A DNA stretch of 12,259 bases from Planctomycetota bacterium (lineage in GTDB: Bacteria; Planctomycetota; Phycisphaerae; UBA1845; CAIVHJ01), in assembly GCA_022573485.1 (NCBI GenBank), contig JACZTW010000089.1, positions 1-12,259 of the forward strand, read 5' to 3'. A program made the position numbers and the translations under genes. Below, piece after piece: positions 1 through 8,438 of this stretch. Every line of letters begins with the position of its first letter. Within the stretch, counting starts at the first letter, position 1. A model generated the notes under the pieces. That model had not been told where the DNA came from, searched no databases, and was given only the letters and a program-made list of their open reading frames with translations.

Positions 1-2
1 GC

Positions 3-2447
3 GGGTCTGTGCCCCCCGCTGCGGAAGACCCCGTGCCGGCAGTCGCTGAAGATCAAGAGCAGCGCAAGCAATACCTCGAAGACCAAGCCAAGCTTCGCTT
101 CGAGCGTGAGCAAACCGAAAGCCGACAACGCGAGCGCCGCGAGCGGGCCCGACAGACCGTGACCAAGATTCGGCGACACGCGTTGGCGCTGACTGTTTCG
201 ATTTTCGCTCTGGCGGTTGTCGGCGTCGGCTTATACGTGGTCGCTCAGCGTTCCCGAGGCCAAGAGGCACTCAAGAGTCAGTTGGCGGACTTGAATGAAG
301 CGTTTGGCAGGCAGTTCGCCATCGGCGAATCACATGCGATGGCCCTGCTGTTGGGCATTGAGCAACCGTCGCCGCGTTTGGTGCGTGTGCTTGATGATCT
401 GCGGAAAGTGGCGCCCGGCATTGCCCCAGCCATTGAATCGGCGGAGTTCAGTAACGTGCTCTGCTCGCACGGCCAAGCCACGCTCGCGTTCGGCGAAGCG
501 GAAATGGCGCTCGATTTCAAGCTTGACGCTGACGAAGAATCAACCCTCAGCTTCGCGGTGGATGAACTTTCGTTGGTACGCTCGATCAGTACTTTGGTCG
601 ATACGCTGGCGAGTGCCCAATTGGATGAAGGCGTCCGAGGCTTGACAGAGCAACTACGCGCACTGTTTTCGAGCGCCCAATCGGTTACGCAAGCCGGCGC
701 GAAACTGGCCGACTTGTCCTCCGCTGTCGGATCTACACCCACTCTGGGTTATTTGGCCTACCAAGGGGAATTCAAGACAATCGACGTGGGCCGATTTGAT
801 CCAGTGCTCGGCGAGGCGGCCGTGGTTTCCGAGGTCGTGCTCATGGACGAGAATGGCCGGGAGATTGCGAACGTGAACGCGCGCCTTGTCTTTGCGTACG
901 ACTGCGGCGCAGAGGGCTCGGCGTGTCAGTTGCTCAGCGTTACTGTGGAACCGGCAGAGGAGTCATTGGCACACAGGCGCTGGTGCATCGAGAACACGCA
1001 GGAGCGTATTCGTCAGGCGTTCACAGATCGAGATGCCGAAGCGCTGGCCCGCCTCACGAACCCCTCGCAGTTGGCAGAGATTGGTCGCACGCTCGATTGG
1101 GCCAAGCTATGTGAGACCGCCGAACTTGTGTTCGATGAACTGGATCTTGATGCCGCTGTGGCCGGCTCGTTTATTCGCTATGTTCCGGGAACGCTGCCGG
1201 GCAGCACAAGCTCCTTTGACTCGCCGCCCATGAGATTTGCGTTCGAGGCAGCAAGCCACTGGGGCGTTAGAGCGTCCGCGTCCGATTCCTGGCCTGCCGC
1301 GCCGCCGGCGCTGCGCCGGCAACAGTTGGGTCTGTCTTTGCTGAATCAAATGACGCAGGCTTGGCGTGAACGGGATGCCGAGGGATACATCGCGCTCTTC
1401 GAGGGGACGACGCGTGATGTGCAGTCCGCCGCCGACATGTTCGCGCGCATCGAACAGAGCGGCGCACAGTTTCAAATCAGCGCCCGTGAAGATCCGGACA
1501 CCCCAGTCGTTCTGTACGTCGAGATTTCTTCCAATACTGAAGGATACTCACTGAAGGCCTTCGAGTTCGTGCTTCGGGGGCAAGGGATGGTCTGGAATGC
1601 ACGTAGCGAACACGCGGGCGTGTCGGGCGATCCGTTGTGGGTGATTGCGGGAGAGGCTTATCGCACATTGGCCGCGCGCCTGACCAGCGCGACAGCGGAT
1701 GGGATCGACAGCATCGAGTCAGATTTCACTGCTGGGCTGCGGCAGGACATGTCGGACGATGAGCGCGAGCGAATCCAGCGTTGGATCGCTGCGCTGCGGT
1801 CTGCCGGGCAGTTGTTCGAGCCTGCCTCGTCGGAGTTCCTCTGCGGTTTCCCCCTGCGCGCAGCATTGCGTAAGGCTGTCGCGAAGCGGGCCACGCCCGC
1901 TGGCGGGCCGATGATGTTTCACTTGCTGACCATGCCCGGATCGCCGGCCAACCTCGTGTATGTTCAGGAGCGCGAAGTGCAAGTTGCGGACATTCAGACA
2001 TTGTGGCCCCACACGCTGTCACGTCGGCGTGGCGATCAGCCTTGGCGGCTGTGGAGCGAGATCACTGGAGCGCCGCCGCGCGATCAAGTGGTCGGCCTGA
2101 ATCTTGTGGAGGCGGCTGAGTTGGCGAACGAGCTGGACTGCGAGATCCCGACGCTGGCGGAATGGCGCCGCGCCGTCGAGCAAATCCCCGACGCAAAGGA
2201 CATGGATTTTGTGGGCGGCGTGTGGGAGCTTTGCAGCGACAGCACGGAACAGAGCACCGTTACGATCGTCGGGGGCTGCTGGCATGATCACGATGCCGAC
2301 GTTCAGGCCGCCGGGATCAAGACCGTTGAGTCAACGACAGCGCCGGCACGGTTCGGCACCATTGGTTTTCGGTTGTGCAAACGCTTCAGTGTTCCCAGTG
2401 AAGCCTTGGCGGCGGCATCAGGAGATACAAGCGCAAGTGCCCCATAG
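3..2447 (+). CDS. Membrane-anchored protein with C-terminal FGE/SUMF1-like domain, N-terminally truncated by window edge; possible PpkA-TagR-type T6SS sensor
   Basis: The frame is open to the left edge. The GTG at 9 lacks a visible ribosome site, so this is probably the C-terminal part of a longer protein. Residue numbers count from that GTG. Residues 14-56 are highly charged and Arg/Glu-rich, 57-79 form one membrane helix (ALALTVSIFALAVVGVGLYV), and the rest should lie outside the cytoplasm. Two segments, near 332-345 and 446-459, share the pattern QA(F/W)xxRDAE, suggesting duplicated NTF2-like units. The C-terminus (about 640-795) reads as an FGE-sulfatase fold: IPTLAEWR (713-720; family form LPTEAEWE), GGVWEL (736-741; GNVWEW), a GG-W pair and GFRL (786-789). 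The catalytic cysteine region is not conserved, so it is likely a binding or sensing domain. In Pseudomonas, the FGE-like protein TagR activates the T6SS kinase PpkA. A kinase domain upstream here is inference only. The T6SS genes follow on the same strand after 151 nt. Confidence 0.72.
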   Translation, partial: GSVPPAAEDPVPAVAEDQEQRKQYLEDQAKLRFEREQTESRQRERRERARQTVTKIRRHALALTVSIFALAVVGVGLYVVAQRSRGQEALKSQLADLNEAFGRQFAIGESHAMALLLGIEQPSPRLVRVLDDLRKVAPGIAPAIESAEFSNVLCSHGQATLAFGEAEMALDFKLDADEESTLSFAVDELSLVRSISTLVDTLASAQLDEGVRGLTEQLRALFSSAQSVTQAGAKLADLSSAVGSTPTLGYLAYQGEFKTIDVGRFDPVLGEAAVVSEVVLMDENGREIANVNARLVFAYDCGAEGSACQLLSVTVEPAEESLAHRRWCIENTQERIRQAFTDRDAEALARLTNPSQLAEIGRTLDWAKLCETAELVFDELDLDAAVAGSFIRYVPGTLPGSTSSFDSPPMRFAFEAASHWGVRASASDSWPAAPPALRRQQLGLSLLNQMTQAWRERDAEGYIALFEGTTRDVQSAADMFARIEQSGAQFQISAREDPDTPVVLYVEISSNTEGYSLKAFEFVLRGQGMVWNARSEHAGVSGDPLWVIAGEAYRTLAARLTSATADGIDSIESDFTAGLRQDMSDDERERIQRWIAALRSAGQLFEPASSEFLCGFPLRAALRKAVAKRATPAGGPMMFHLLTMPGSPANLVYVQEREVQVADIQTLWPHTLSRRRGDQPWRLWSEITGAPPRDQVVGLNLVEAAELANELDCEIPTLAEWRRAVEQIPDAKDMDFVGGVWELCSDSTEQSTVTIVGGCWHDHDADVQAAGIKTVESTTAPARFGTIGFRLCKRFSVPSEALAAASGDTSASAP

Positions 2448-2598
2448 CATTGCGTAACAAGTAAGCCTCTTGGCCCGCTGCGGCGTGCTCCGGACGGAAC
2501 TCATTGTGGCTGCCTGCTTTGCACGATAACACAGTTGGAAACGCTCATACGTTCGCAGAAGGCAGACCCGCCGGCGGCTGCGATGAGGAACAGGGCCA

Positions 2599-3228
2599 AT
2601 GTCACAGGAACCCAACCGAGCTCAGCAAGGAATCAATCCGTCATCGGGCGGCGAAGTAGCGGCTGCGCTGAAGTCGCACTTGCCTTGGCTTGGGGACATC
2701 CGTCCCGCGAGCGAGGAAGCGACAGCGCAGAAAGCGGCCGAGTCGCTGGCCATTCTGGTTGGCGTTCTCAAGCGAATCGAACAGACGATCCACTCGCAGC
2801 TCGAAGTTCTGAGTAAGAATCATCCGCCAATCAAATCGATGGCGGAGACTGTTCAAAATCAGGGCTTGCTCGATATTGAAAACGTGCTGCGGGTGGTGCT
2901 GGGCTCCGACAGTCCGCGGATGAACCGCTTGGCCAACTATGGCAATCTCTTGTTGCGCTGGTCTTCGGCGATGATGGCCGGCGTGCAGACAACAGTCATG
3001 GAGTTGCCGAGCGAACTGGATCAGGCGCTCAACCCTGATGATTGGAATGTCGAGAAGAAACGCTGGTCGGCTGAAGCAGAGGCGTTTTGGAACCATTACA
3101 AGTTTGTGATTCGACACGACCTCCCGCTGACCCTCGGGGACCGTATGAAAGAAATACAAGCTCAGAAAACACTCGATGCTTACGCACTGCTTGGCAGTGA
3201 ACAATCGACCGAACCGCCTAAGGATTGA
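2599..3228 (+). CDS. Putative TagH/Fha C-terminal-domain-like T6SS accessory protein without FHA domain (209 aa)
   Basis: This is a soluble, largely helical protein with no signal peptide or membrane segment. The ATG at 2599 is supported by GAGGAA at 2585-2590, 8 nt upstream. The order of elements resembles the C-terminal domain of T6SS FHA proteins. A helical segment (47-71) comes first, then a helix with SSAMMAGVQTTVMEL (122-136), comparable to the family's 'lLaGmraAL' segment. An aromatic block (WNHYKFVI, 164-171) follows, comparable to 'LyrelYael', and an LGDRMKEIQAQKTLDAY end (179-195), comparable to 'FGxxFxxAYeeq'. The match is by eye and weak in identity. No FHA phosphothreonine-binding domain is encoded in this ORF. 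It sits 39 nt before tssL, where Fha proteins are often encoded, which supports the call. It could otherwise be an unrelated helical T6SS accessory protein. The gene itself is secure; the function is tentative. Confidence 0.6.
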   Translation: MSQEPNRAQQGINPSSGGEVAAALKSHLPWLGDIRPASEEATAQKAAESLAILVGVLKRIEQTIHSQLEVLSKNHPPIKSMAETVQNQGLLDIENVLRVVLGSDSPRMNRLANYGNLLLRWSSAMMAGVQTTVMELPSELDQALNPDDWNVEKKRWSAEAEAFWNHYKFVIRHDLPLTLGDRMKEIQAQKTLDAYALLGSEQSTEPPKD

Positions 3229-3267
3229 ACGGCGCCCGGATGAGGCGCGCAAATAGAGAGCCAATCA

Positions 3268-3987
3268 ATGCCCTCACCATTGACGGACATCGCGAATCAA
3301 GTATTTCTCTTTGTGACGGCGTTCAAGCGCAAGGCGGCGCGCGGCACGCCGCCGGCCGGCGACGCCCTGCACGGGGAAGCATTGAAGCTCTTCAAGGATC
3401 TTGACCAGACCGCGCAGCGCGACCCGGCCGTCGCGCAAACATGGGAATCGGCCAGGCGGGCGCTGGTCTACCTGGTGGACGAAGTGATGACCACCACCGA
3501 ATGGGAGCACCGCGGATGGTGGGATGAACACGTGCTCGAGAGCCAAGTTCTCAAGAATCCGCAGAAGATGCGCGGCATCCTGTTCTTCGACGAACTTGCC
3601 AAGGCCAAGAAGATGGCCGGCGAGTCCGCAAAAACCCAGTCCCAGGGGACGAGCGATCTATTGGCCGTTTTTTATTGCTGCCTGCGCTTCGGTTTCGAGG
3701 GCAAGTTCGCCGGGCAGCCTCAGGAGATCGAACGCGAGGCACAGGAGTTGTGGGACTTGATCGGGGGCGATGCTCCCGCTCAGGCGCGCGCCTACTTCGA
3801 TCAAGCCTACCGCTACACCGTCGAAGTTCCTCCGAGCTATGAAGGCACTTTGCGCCTGGCCACGCTGGCCGCCGCCGGTGTGGGGTTGATCATCCTGCTG
3901 TTTGGATTTCGGGCGGTGTTGTGGAATGAACTATTGGATGAGCTCAACGACGCCGCGACGCGCGCCGGCACGTTTTTCGGCGCTTAG
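3268..3987 (+). CDS. tssL: TssL (DotU/VasF family), T6SS inner-membrane complex protein
   Basis: TssL is an inner-membrane component of the T6SS envelope complex. It binds TssM and links the membrane complex to the baseplate. The 239-aa product shows the hallmark DotU cytoplasmic motifs in order: YLVDEV (68-73), a Trp pair (84-85), GILFFDEL (103-110) and LLAVFYCCLRFGFEGKF (131-147; family form LE.yy.CL.lGF.GkY). A single membrane helix near 198-218 gives the usual C-terminal tail anchor, leaving about 20 residues beyond it. There is no OmpA-like peptidoglycan-binding extension, so cell-wall anchoring, if present, needs another protein. The ATG is supported by GAGAG at 3256-3260, 7 nt upstream. 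It lies 39 nt after the Fha-like gene and 104 nt before tssM, a gap filled largely by heptamer repeats. Confidence 0.93.
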   Translation: MPSPLTDIANQVFLFVTAFKRKAARGTPPAGDALHGEALKLFKDLDQTAQRDPAVAQTWESARRALVYLVDEVMTTTEWEHRGWWDEHVLESQVLKNPQKMRGILFFDELAKAKKMAGESAKTQSQGTSDLLAVFYCCLRFGFEGKFAGQPQEIEREAQELWDLIGGDAPAQARAYFDQAYRYTVEVPPSYEGTLRLATLAAAGVGLIILLFGFRAVLWNELLDELNDAATRAGTFFGA

Positions 3988-4060
3988 GGACTGAGGACTG
4001 AGGAATTTTGTGCATTCCGCATTCTGAAATCTGAAATTTGAAATTTGAAATCCGAAATCC
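3988..4060. repeat. Heptanucleotide tandem repeat cluster between tssL and tssM
   Basis: Immediately after the tssL stop come two units of GGACTGA (3988-4001) and a partial third. After a short spacer, seven consecutive 7-nt units occupy 4012-4060: GCATTCC, GCATTCT, GAAATCT, GAAATTT, GAAATTT, GAAATCC, GAAATCC. The units drift gradually by C/T changes, as expected of slippage-generated short tandem repeats. Heptamer arrays of this sort (STRR-type) are known from cyanobacteria, and similar arrays occur in other environmental bacteria. The stretch is far more AT-rich than the neighbouring genes and has no coding appearance. It ends 31 nt before the tssM start, so it would be carried in the operon mRNA. 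Confidence 0.85.
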
Positions 4061-4091
4061 TTGCCGGTCGCTTGCGACACAGGATTAGCAA

Positions 4092-7000
4092 ATGGAAGGT
4101 CTCATTCGAGCATTTCGAAGTTTGCCGAGTTGGGCGAAATACACGGCGCTGTGGGTCTGCGTGGCGCTGCCCGTCGCCCTCGCGCACGACCAACTGCCGC
4201 GCGATATGTCCTGGGCGATCATCGTCGGCATGACGGCCTTCCTGCTGACGCTTTACGGAGTTCATAGTGCGATCGGACTGATGGACAAGAACCGCGGAGC
4301 TCGGTTGGATAGGGAAATCAAAGACCAGGCCACAGGCCCTTCACGCCTGGAATTCGCCGAGAAAGAAAAGGAATACAAAAAGAAGTGGCTTGAGGGCATC
4401 GAAAAGCTCGAGAAGAGCAAAATCTCGCTCTATCAATTGCCGTGGTACCTCTTGCTGGGCGAACCCGGCGGCGGCAAGACCATGACGCTGCTCAACAGCG
4501 GCATGGATTTCCCTCTGGGCAAGGAAGAGTTGCCCGGCTTCGGCGGCACGCGGAATTACAATTGGTGGTTCACCAATTACGCGGTCATCCTCGATACCGC
4601 CGGCCGGCTGGTGTTCGAACAGGAAGGCACGACCGACCGCCACGAATGGGAAGCCTTCCTGAAGCTGCTGAAGAAGCGGCGGCGCTGCCCTTTGAACGGC
4701 GTCATCATCGCCCTGCCGGCCGACAAGCTGATGTCGGACACCACCGAAGAACGCCACCAAAGTGCCAGTATACTGCGCGACCGTTTGCGGCAGATTCAGA
4801 CCGTTCTGGACGTCCGGTTCCCCGTGTTTCTATTGATCACCAAGTGCGATTTGATCGCGGGATTCACCGAGTTTTACAACGAGCTTGATTCGCTTCAGCG
4901 AAACCAATTGTTCGGCTGGTCGCGCCCGGGCGATTTCGATACGCCGTTCGAGCCGGCCGAGTTCAAGGGAGGCTTTGAAGAACTCTATGCCCGGTTGCAC
5001 GAGTTGCGGCTGCGCTTCCTGGCCCGGCAGACCACAGACACGGAAGCCGGCTGGATCTACACGTTTCCCGAGGCTTTTCGGGCGCTGCAGAACCGCCTCC
5101 AGGAATGTATGGATGTCTTGTTCACCAAGAACATCTTCGCCGAGCCGCTGTTCTTCCGAGGCTTCTACTTCACCAGCTCGCTGCAGGAAGGCAAGCCGAT
5201 CCTCGACCTTCTCGGCGCCAACCTCTCCGACGAAAAGCTGGAGGACTTGCAAGGCTTGTTCCCGCAATCGCGGGCCTTCTTCATTCACGATTTCTACACA
5301 GAGAAGGTCGCCAAGGAACAGGGCATGGTGTTCCGGTCACAGAAGCACATCAAGCGCATGCGGCTGCTGAGAAACTCGACTTTGTTCTTGGGTGCGCCGC
5401 TGGCCATTGTGCTGGCGGTCTTTACGTTTTTCGGATACCGCGCCTACAGTGCCACGGTTCAGGGCCCCCGTGAAGTGGTGGCCGCTGCGGCTGACTTGAT
5501 CGGCAAGTACCGCGAGAAACAGGAAGCCGGCGAGGCCTGGGCTGTTGATGTCGGCGAGAGCAATGATCAGGAAGAGGCGCTGCGCCTCTCGCAGATGCTC
5601 GACGAAGCGATCGAGCAAGTTCGCAGCCCGCGCGGTCTGGCGAGTGTGATGTTTTCCTCCGTCGGCCCCGAAGCAGAGACGCACATCCGCGCGATTCAAC
5701 GAGAATTGATCGGCTACTGTATCCTCAGACCGGAAATCGCTGCCGTCGAGAAAGCGCTCGCCGATCCCCAAAGAAAAATCGGCCCGGAGCAGATCGATGA
5801 TTTCGGCGCCGGCCTGGCGGTTTACATTCGGTGGCACTGGGGCGCGGAAGAGGACGGATTGGCGGAATTGGCCGATCTCCGTCGGGTTGTGCCGGACGCT
5901 CCGAAAGGTGATGACGAGCGCCACGCCCGCACGAGTGTGTCGGATCAATTGAAACAGTTCGCAGGCGTTCCGGCCGGCCGATTTGCCTCCGGCCTGACCG
6001 GCAACGAAGAGCACCGACGCAAAGTAATCTTGGCGGCGCTCGACAAGGCTCACCAATACTGGCTGGCATCAATCAGCGCGGACGCCCGCCAGCGGGCCTT
6101 CCGGGGCCAAGGGGATTTCGCGTGGTGGGCTTTGCTGGTGCAGCACTCCAAGGAAGTCCAGACGAGCTACGCGAAGCTCTGCGGTCTGCGGCGCGACTTC
6201 GACGACGCACGCAGGCCCGAATCCTTCGACGCCGTGAAGTCGGAATGGCTCAGTGCTTTTCCGGATTCGCAGCATCCCTTGCTGCTCGAGCGCGTTCGGC
6301 AACACTTAACCGCCAACCCGCCCCGGGAGAACGGGCAGATCATTCTGCCGGAGCGTCTGGTGCAGAAGGCCCAGCAGGCCAATGCGGAGTTCTGGCAAGG
6401 CTGCCTGGCAGCGTGCCAGCGAAGCCAACGCGAGGACGACGAGGAATTCGCCCGCCAGCGGGCCTTCGGCGCCGCAATCACCGAAAAAATCGACACGTTC
6501 AAAGAGGATTTCAAACAGCAAATCGAGTCGGCCCGCAGCCTCTATGAGCAGGAGATCGCTGCACTTGAATTCCTGCTGGTGCCCCAGCCGTCACGCCTGG
6601 CGCCTCGAAACTTCGCCTTCGTACAGGACGCCCTTAAGGTTGAACAGATCCTCAGCCGTCTGGCCGACGGTCTGAACGAGGCTTCACAGCCGAGCAGGGC
6701 ACACTTGGAAAGCTGGAACAACCGCCTCGCGGAACTGATGGAAGAGTCTCCGGACCACGAGGATGTCAGCGTGGCCTCAGCGTGGCGACCGACCGAACTT
6801 CGCAAGCTGGCCAAAGCAGTGACGGACTCATCCAAAGCCTATCGGCTACAAGTCGTCGTCGAAGAAATCTCCGAGAAGCTCAATGAGTTGCCGGACCAGG
6901 GCCTGGCGAGTTTGATGGAGGGCCAGGATGAGCCCGCCCGGACACGACACTTTGCCGGCCTGAAGAGTCGCCACGCGGACTCGTTCCTGCTGGCCACGCT

Positions 7001-8438
7001 GCGCTCCAGGAAGAAACTTCAAACGACTCTGGCCGCCGCTGTCGATCGGGGGCTCTTGATCGACAGTGCCGAGATCGACGCCTTACTGCAACGCGGCACT
7101 GAGCAATACGTGCAGCATTATTTGGAGACTTGGTCGGAGCGCTACGATTCGTACCGCCTCCTGCCGTTGGCGGAATACGACATGCCCTTGAATTGGAACG
7201 AGTATCGCCGTTGGATGAGTGATCAAGGCACGATCCTACGCAAGGACTATGAGGATCATCTGGGAGCCGTGACGCGAAACGTGATCAGCTTGTTTCGGTC
7301 CTCCCCGCCACGGCGGGGATCGAACGCGGAGTTGCGAGCGGAATTGCAGGAAATGCTGCCGAACGTTGATTGGCCTCGCGAGAGCCGAATGGAGCGACTG
7401 GTTCAGGCTTGCCTGTCGGCGGACCTGGTGCCGGATCTCGATCCCGTCTTGATCGACTGGCGGAGGTTTAGTCGCCGAGCCCAGGATTATCGCCTGGGCA
7501 GGCTCGACGATCTCGCGCGCGACCCAATCGAGTTTGTGCGGCTGGGCGAGAGTGTCGCTGGTGCCAAGGTGCTTGAGGGCGAATGGCTGACGACTCAACT
7601 TCAGTACATCGTCGATCACGGCCGATGGACGCTGGAGGCCGCGATCTACGACAAGCTGGCTCAGGACCATTTCCGTCCGCTCCTGTCAGCCCGACCGTTC
7701 ATTTTCGCGGGCGGCAGCTTCGAGAATACGGACCCGCTCCGGCTTGGGGCGCTGCTGGATGCGGTCGCGCAAGTGCAGACCTTCGTCAATACCACGGGTG
7801 GCTCGCCGGGCGGCGAGGCTTCGGCTGGCGGCGCCCACGGGAATTGGCTGGCAGCCTTGGCGGAATGGCGGGAGTTTCTCGGCCGATCGGACTACCAAAT
7901 TGAGGTGGCCTACGAGCCGCCTGTGGAAAAAAAAGATATTCTCGGCGAGTTTTACAGAGAACTGGCACTGCGCTTGCCCGGACTCACTGACAGCGGAGGC
8001 GCGACACGCCCGGAGTTAAAGTTCGGCGTGGCCGATCCGTCTGATGCGGTGCGCTATCGCTGGCAGCCCACCAAAGGCAGAGTGGAGGTCACGCTGGGGG
8101 CGATGACTTCCCGGGCCAGCGATCTGAACGCCGAGATGGAACCCAGAATCAGCCAGTTATCGGCTGGCAAGTACGGCCTGATTCAGTTCATTCGCGAGCA
8201 CGGCACGCCGGTTGATCAATCGAGAAATGACTGGCGGATCGCGCTCAGTATTGACATCACGGGCATTAAGGGCCTGGCAAATGAAAAGCTGGACGAACCT
8301 GTACGTGCGATCAGTTTCCGGATCAAGTTCCTTGATCCCGCCGGCGGTTTGCCCGCGCCGGTGGATTGGCCGGATCTTCGCGCGATGTCCGACCCGCCAC
8401 CCAAGCCGCCCTGGGCGCTTACGGATTCAGGATTCTGA
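4092..8438 (+). CDS. tssM: TssM (IcmF family), T6SS inner-membrane NTPase-domain protein
   Basis: TssM forms, with TssL and TssJ, the trans-envelope complex that docks the T6SS baseplate. At 1448 aa it is in the upper part of the usual 1100-1400-aa range. Two N-terminal membrane helices (about 17-31 and 40-62) precede a cytoplasmic NTPase domain. That domain has a complete Walker A GEPGGGKT (123-130), a DTAG switch-like motif (168-171) and TKCD (250-253; NKxD-like), followed by DLIAGFTEFYNEL, all as in IcmF proteins. A third helix (about 430-449) leads to a periplasmic region of about 1000 residues. This contains a predicted coiled stretch, an IcmF-type segment (PFIFAGGSF, counterpart of the 'FFgPgG' motif) and a C-terminal beta-rich domain with KYGLIQFIREHG, comparable to 'GpWalfrll'. 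The ATG is preceded by AGGA at 4081-4084, 7 nt upstream. The intact P-loop suggests nucleotide binding. Confidence 0.95.
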   Translation: MEGLIRAFRSLPSWAKYTALWVCVALPVALAHDQLPRDMSWAIIVGMTAFLLTLYGVHSAIGLMDKNRGARLDREIKDQATGPSRLEFAEKEKEYKKKWLEGIEKLEKSKISLYQLPWYLLLGEPGGGKTMTLLNSGMDFPLGKEELPGFGGTRNYNWWFTNYAVILDTAGRLVFEQEGTTDRHEWEAFLKLLKKRRRCPLNGVIIALPADKLMSDTTEERHQSASILRDRLRQIQTVLDVRFPVFLLITKCDLIAGFTEFYNELDSLQRNQLFGWSRPGDFDTPFEPAEFKGGFEELYARLHELRLRFLARQTTDTEAGWIYTFPEAFRALQNRLQECMDVLFTKNIFAEPLFFRGFYFTSSLQEGKPILDLLGANLSDEKLEDLQGLFPQSRAFFIHDFYTEKVAKEQGMVFRSQKHIKRMRLLRNSTLFLGAPLAIVLAVFTFFGYRAYSATVQGPREVVAAAADLIGKYREKQEAGEAWAVDVGESNDQEEALRLSQMLDEAIEQVRSPRGLASVMFSSVGPEAETHIRAIQRELIGYCILRPEIAAVEKALADPQRKIGPEQIDDFGAGLAVYIRWHWGAEEDGLAELADLRRVVPDAPKGDDERHARTSVSDQLKQFAGVPAGRFASGLTGNEEHRRKVILAALDKAHQYWLASISADARQRAFRGQGDFAWWALLVQHSKEVQTSYAKLCGLRRDFDDARRPESFDAVKSEWLSAFPDSQHPLLLERVRQHLTANPPRENGQIILPERLVQKAQQANAEFWQGCLAACQRSQREDDEEFARQRAFGAAITEKIDTFKEDFKQQIESARSLYEQEIAALEFLLVPQPSRLAPRNFAFVQDALKVEQILSRLADGLNEASQPSRAHLESWNNRLAELMEESPDHEDVSVASAWRPTELRKLAKAVTDSSKAYRLQVVVEEISEKLNELPDQGLASLMEGQDEPARTRHFAGLKSRHADSFLLATLRSRKKLQTTLAAAVDRGLLIDSAEIDALLQRGTEQYVQHYLETWSERYDSYRLLPLAEYDMPLNWNEYRRWMSDQGTILRKDYEDHLGAVTRNVISLFRSSPPRRGSNAELRAELQEMLPNVDWPRESRMERLVQACLSADLVPDLDPVLIDWRRFSRRAQDYRLGRLDDLARDPIEFVRLGESVAGAKVLEGEWLTTQLQYIVDHGRWTLEAAIYDKLAQDHFRPLLSARPFIFAGGSFENTDPLRLGALLDAVAQVQTFVNTTGGSPGGEASAGGAHGNWLAALAEWREFLGRSDYQIEVAYEPPVEKKDILGEFYRELALRLPGLTDSGGATRPELKFGVADPSDAVRYRWQPTKGRVEVTLGAMTSRASDLNAEMEPRISQLSAGKYGLIQFIREHGTPVDQSRNDWRIALSIDITGIKGLANEKLDEPVRAISFRIKFLDPAGGLPAPVDWPDLRAMSDPPPKPPWALTDSGF

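Noticed and set aside
2641..3264. 207-codon open frame on the minus strand opposite the Fha-like gene
   Set aside because: It mirrors the plus-strand gene, has an unnatural Arg/His/Gln-rich composition and would conflict with a plus-strand gene that has a good ribosome site and T6SS context.
4012..4060. Repeat array considered as a CRISPR
   Set aside because: Units are 7 nt, contiguous and drifting in sequence, with no spacers.
5337..6056. 239-codon open frame on the minus strand within tssM
   Set aside because: The plus strand encodes well-conserved TssM here; the antisense frame is a by-product of GC-rich codon usage.
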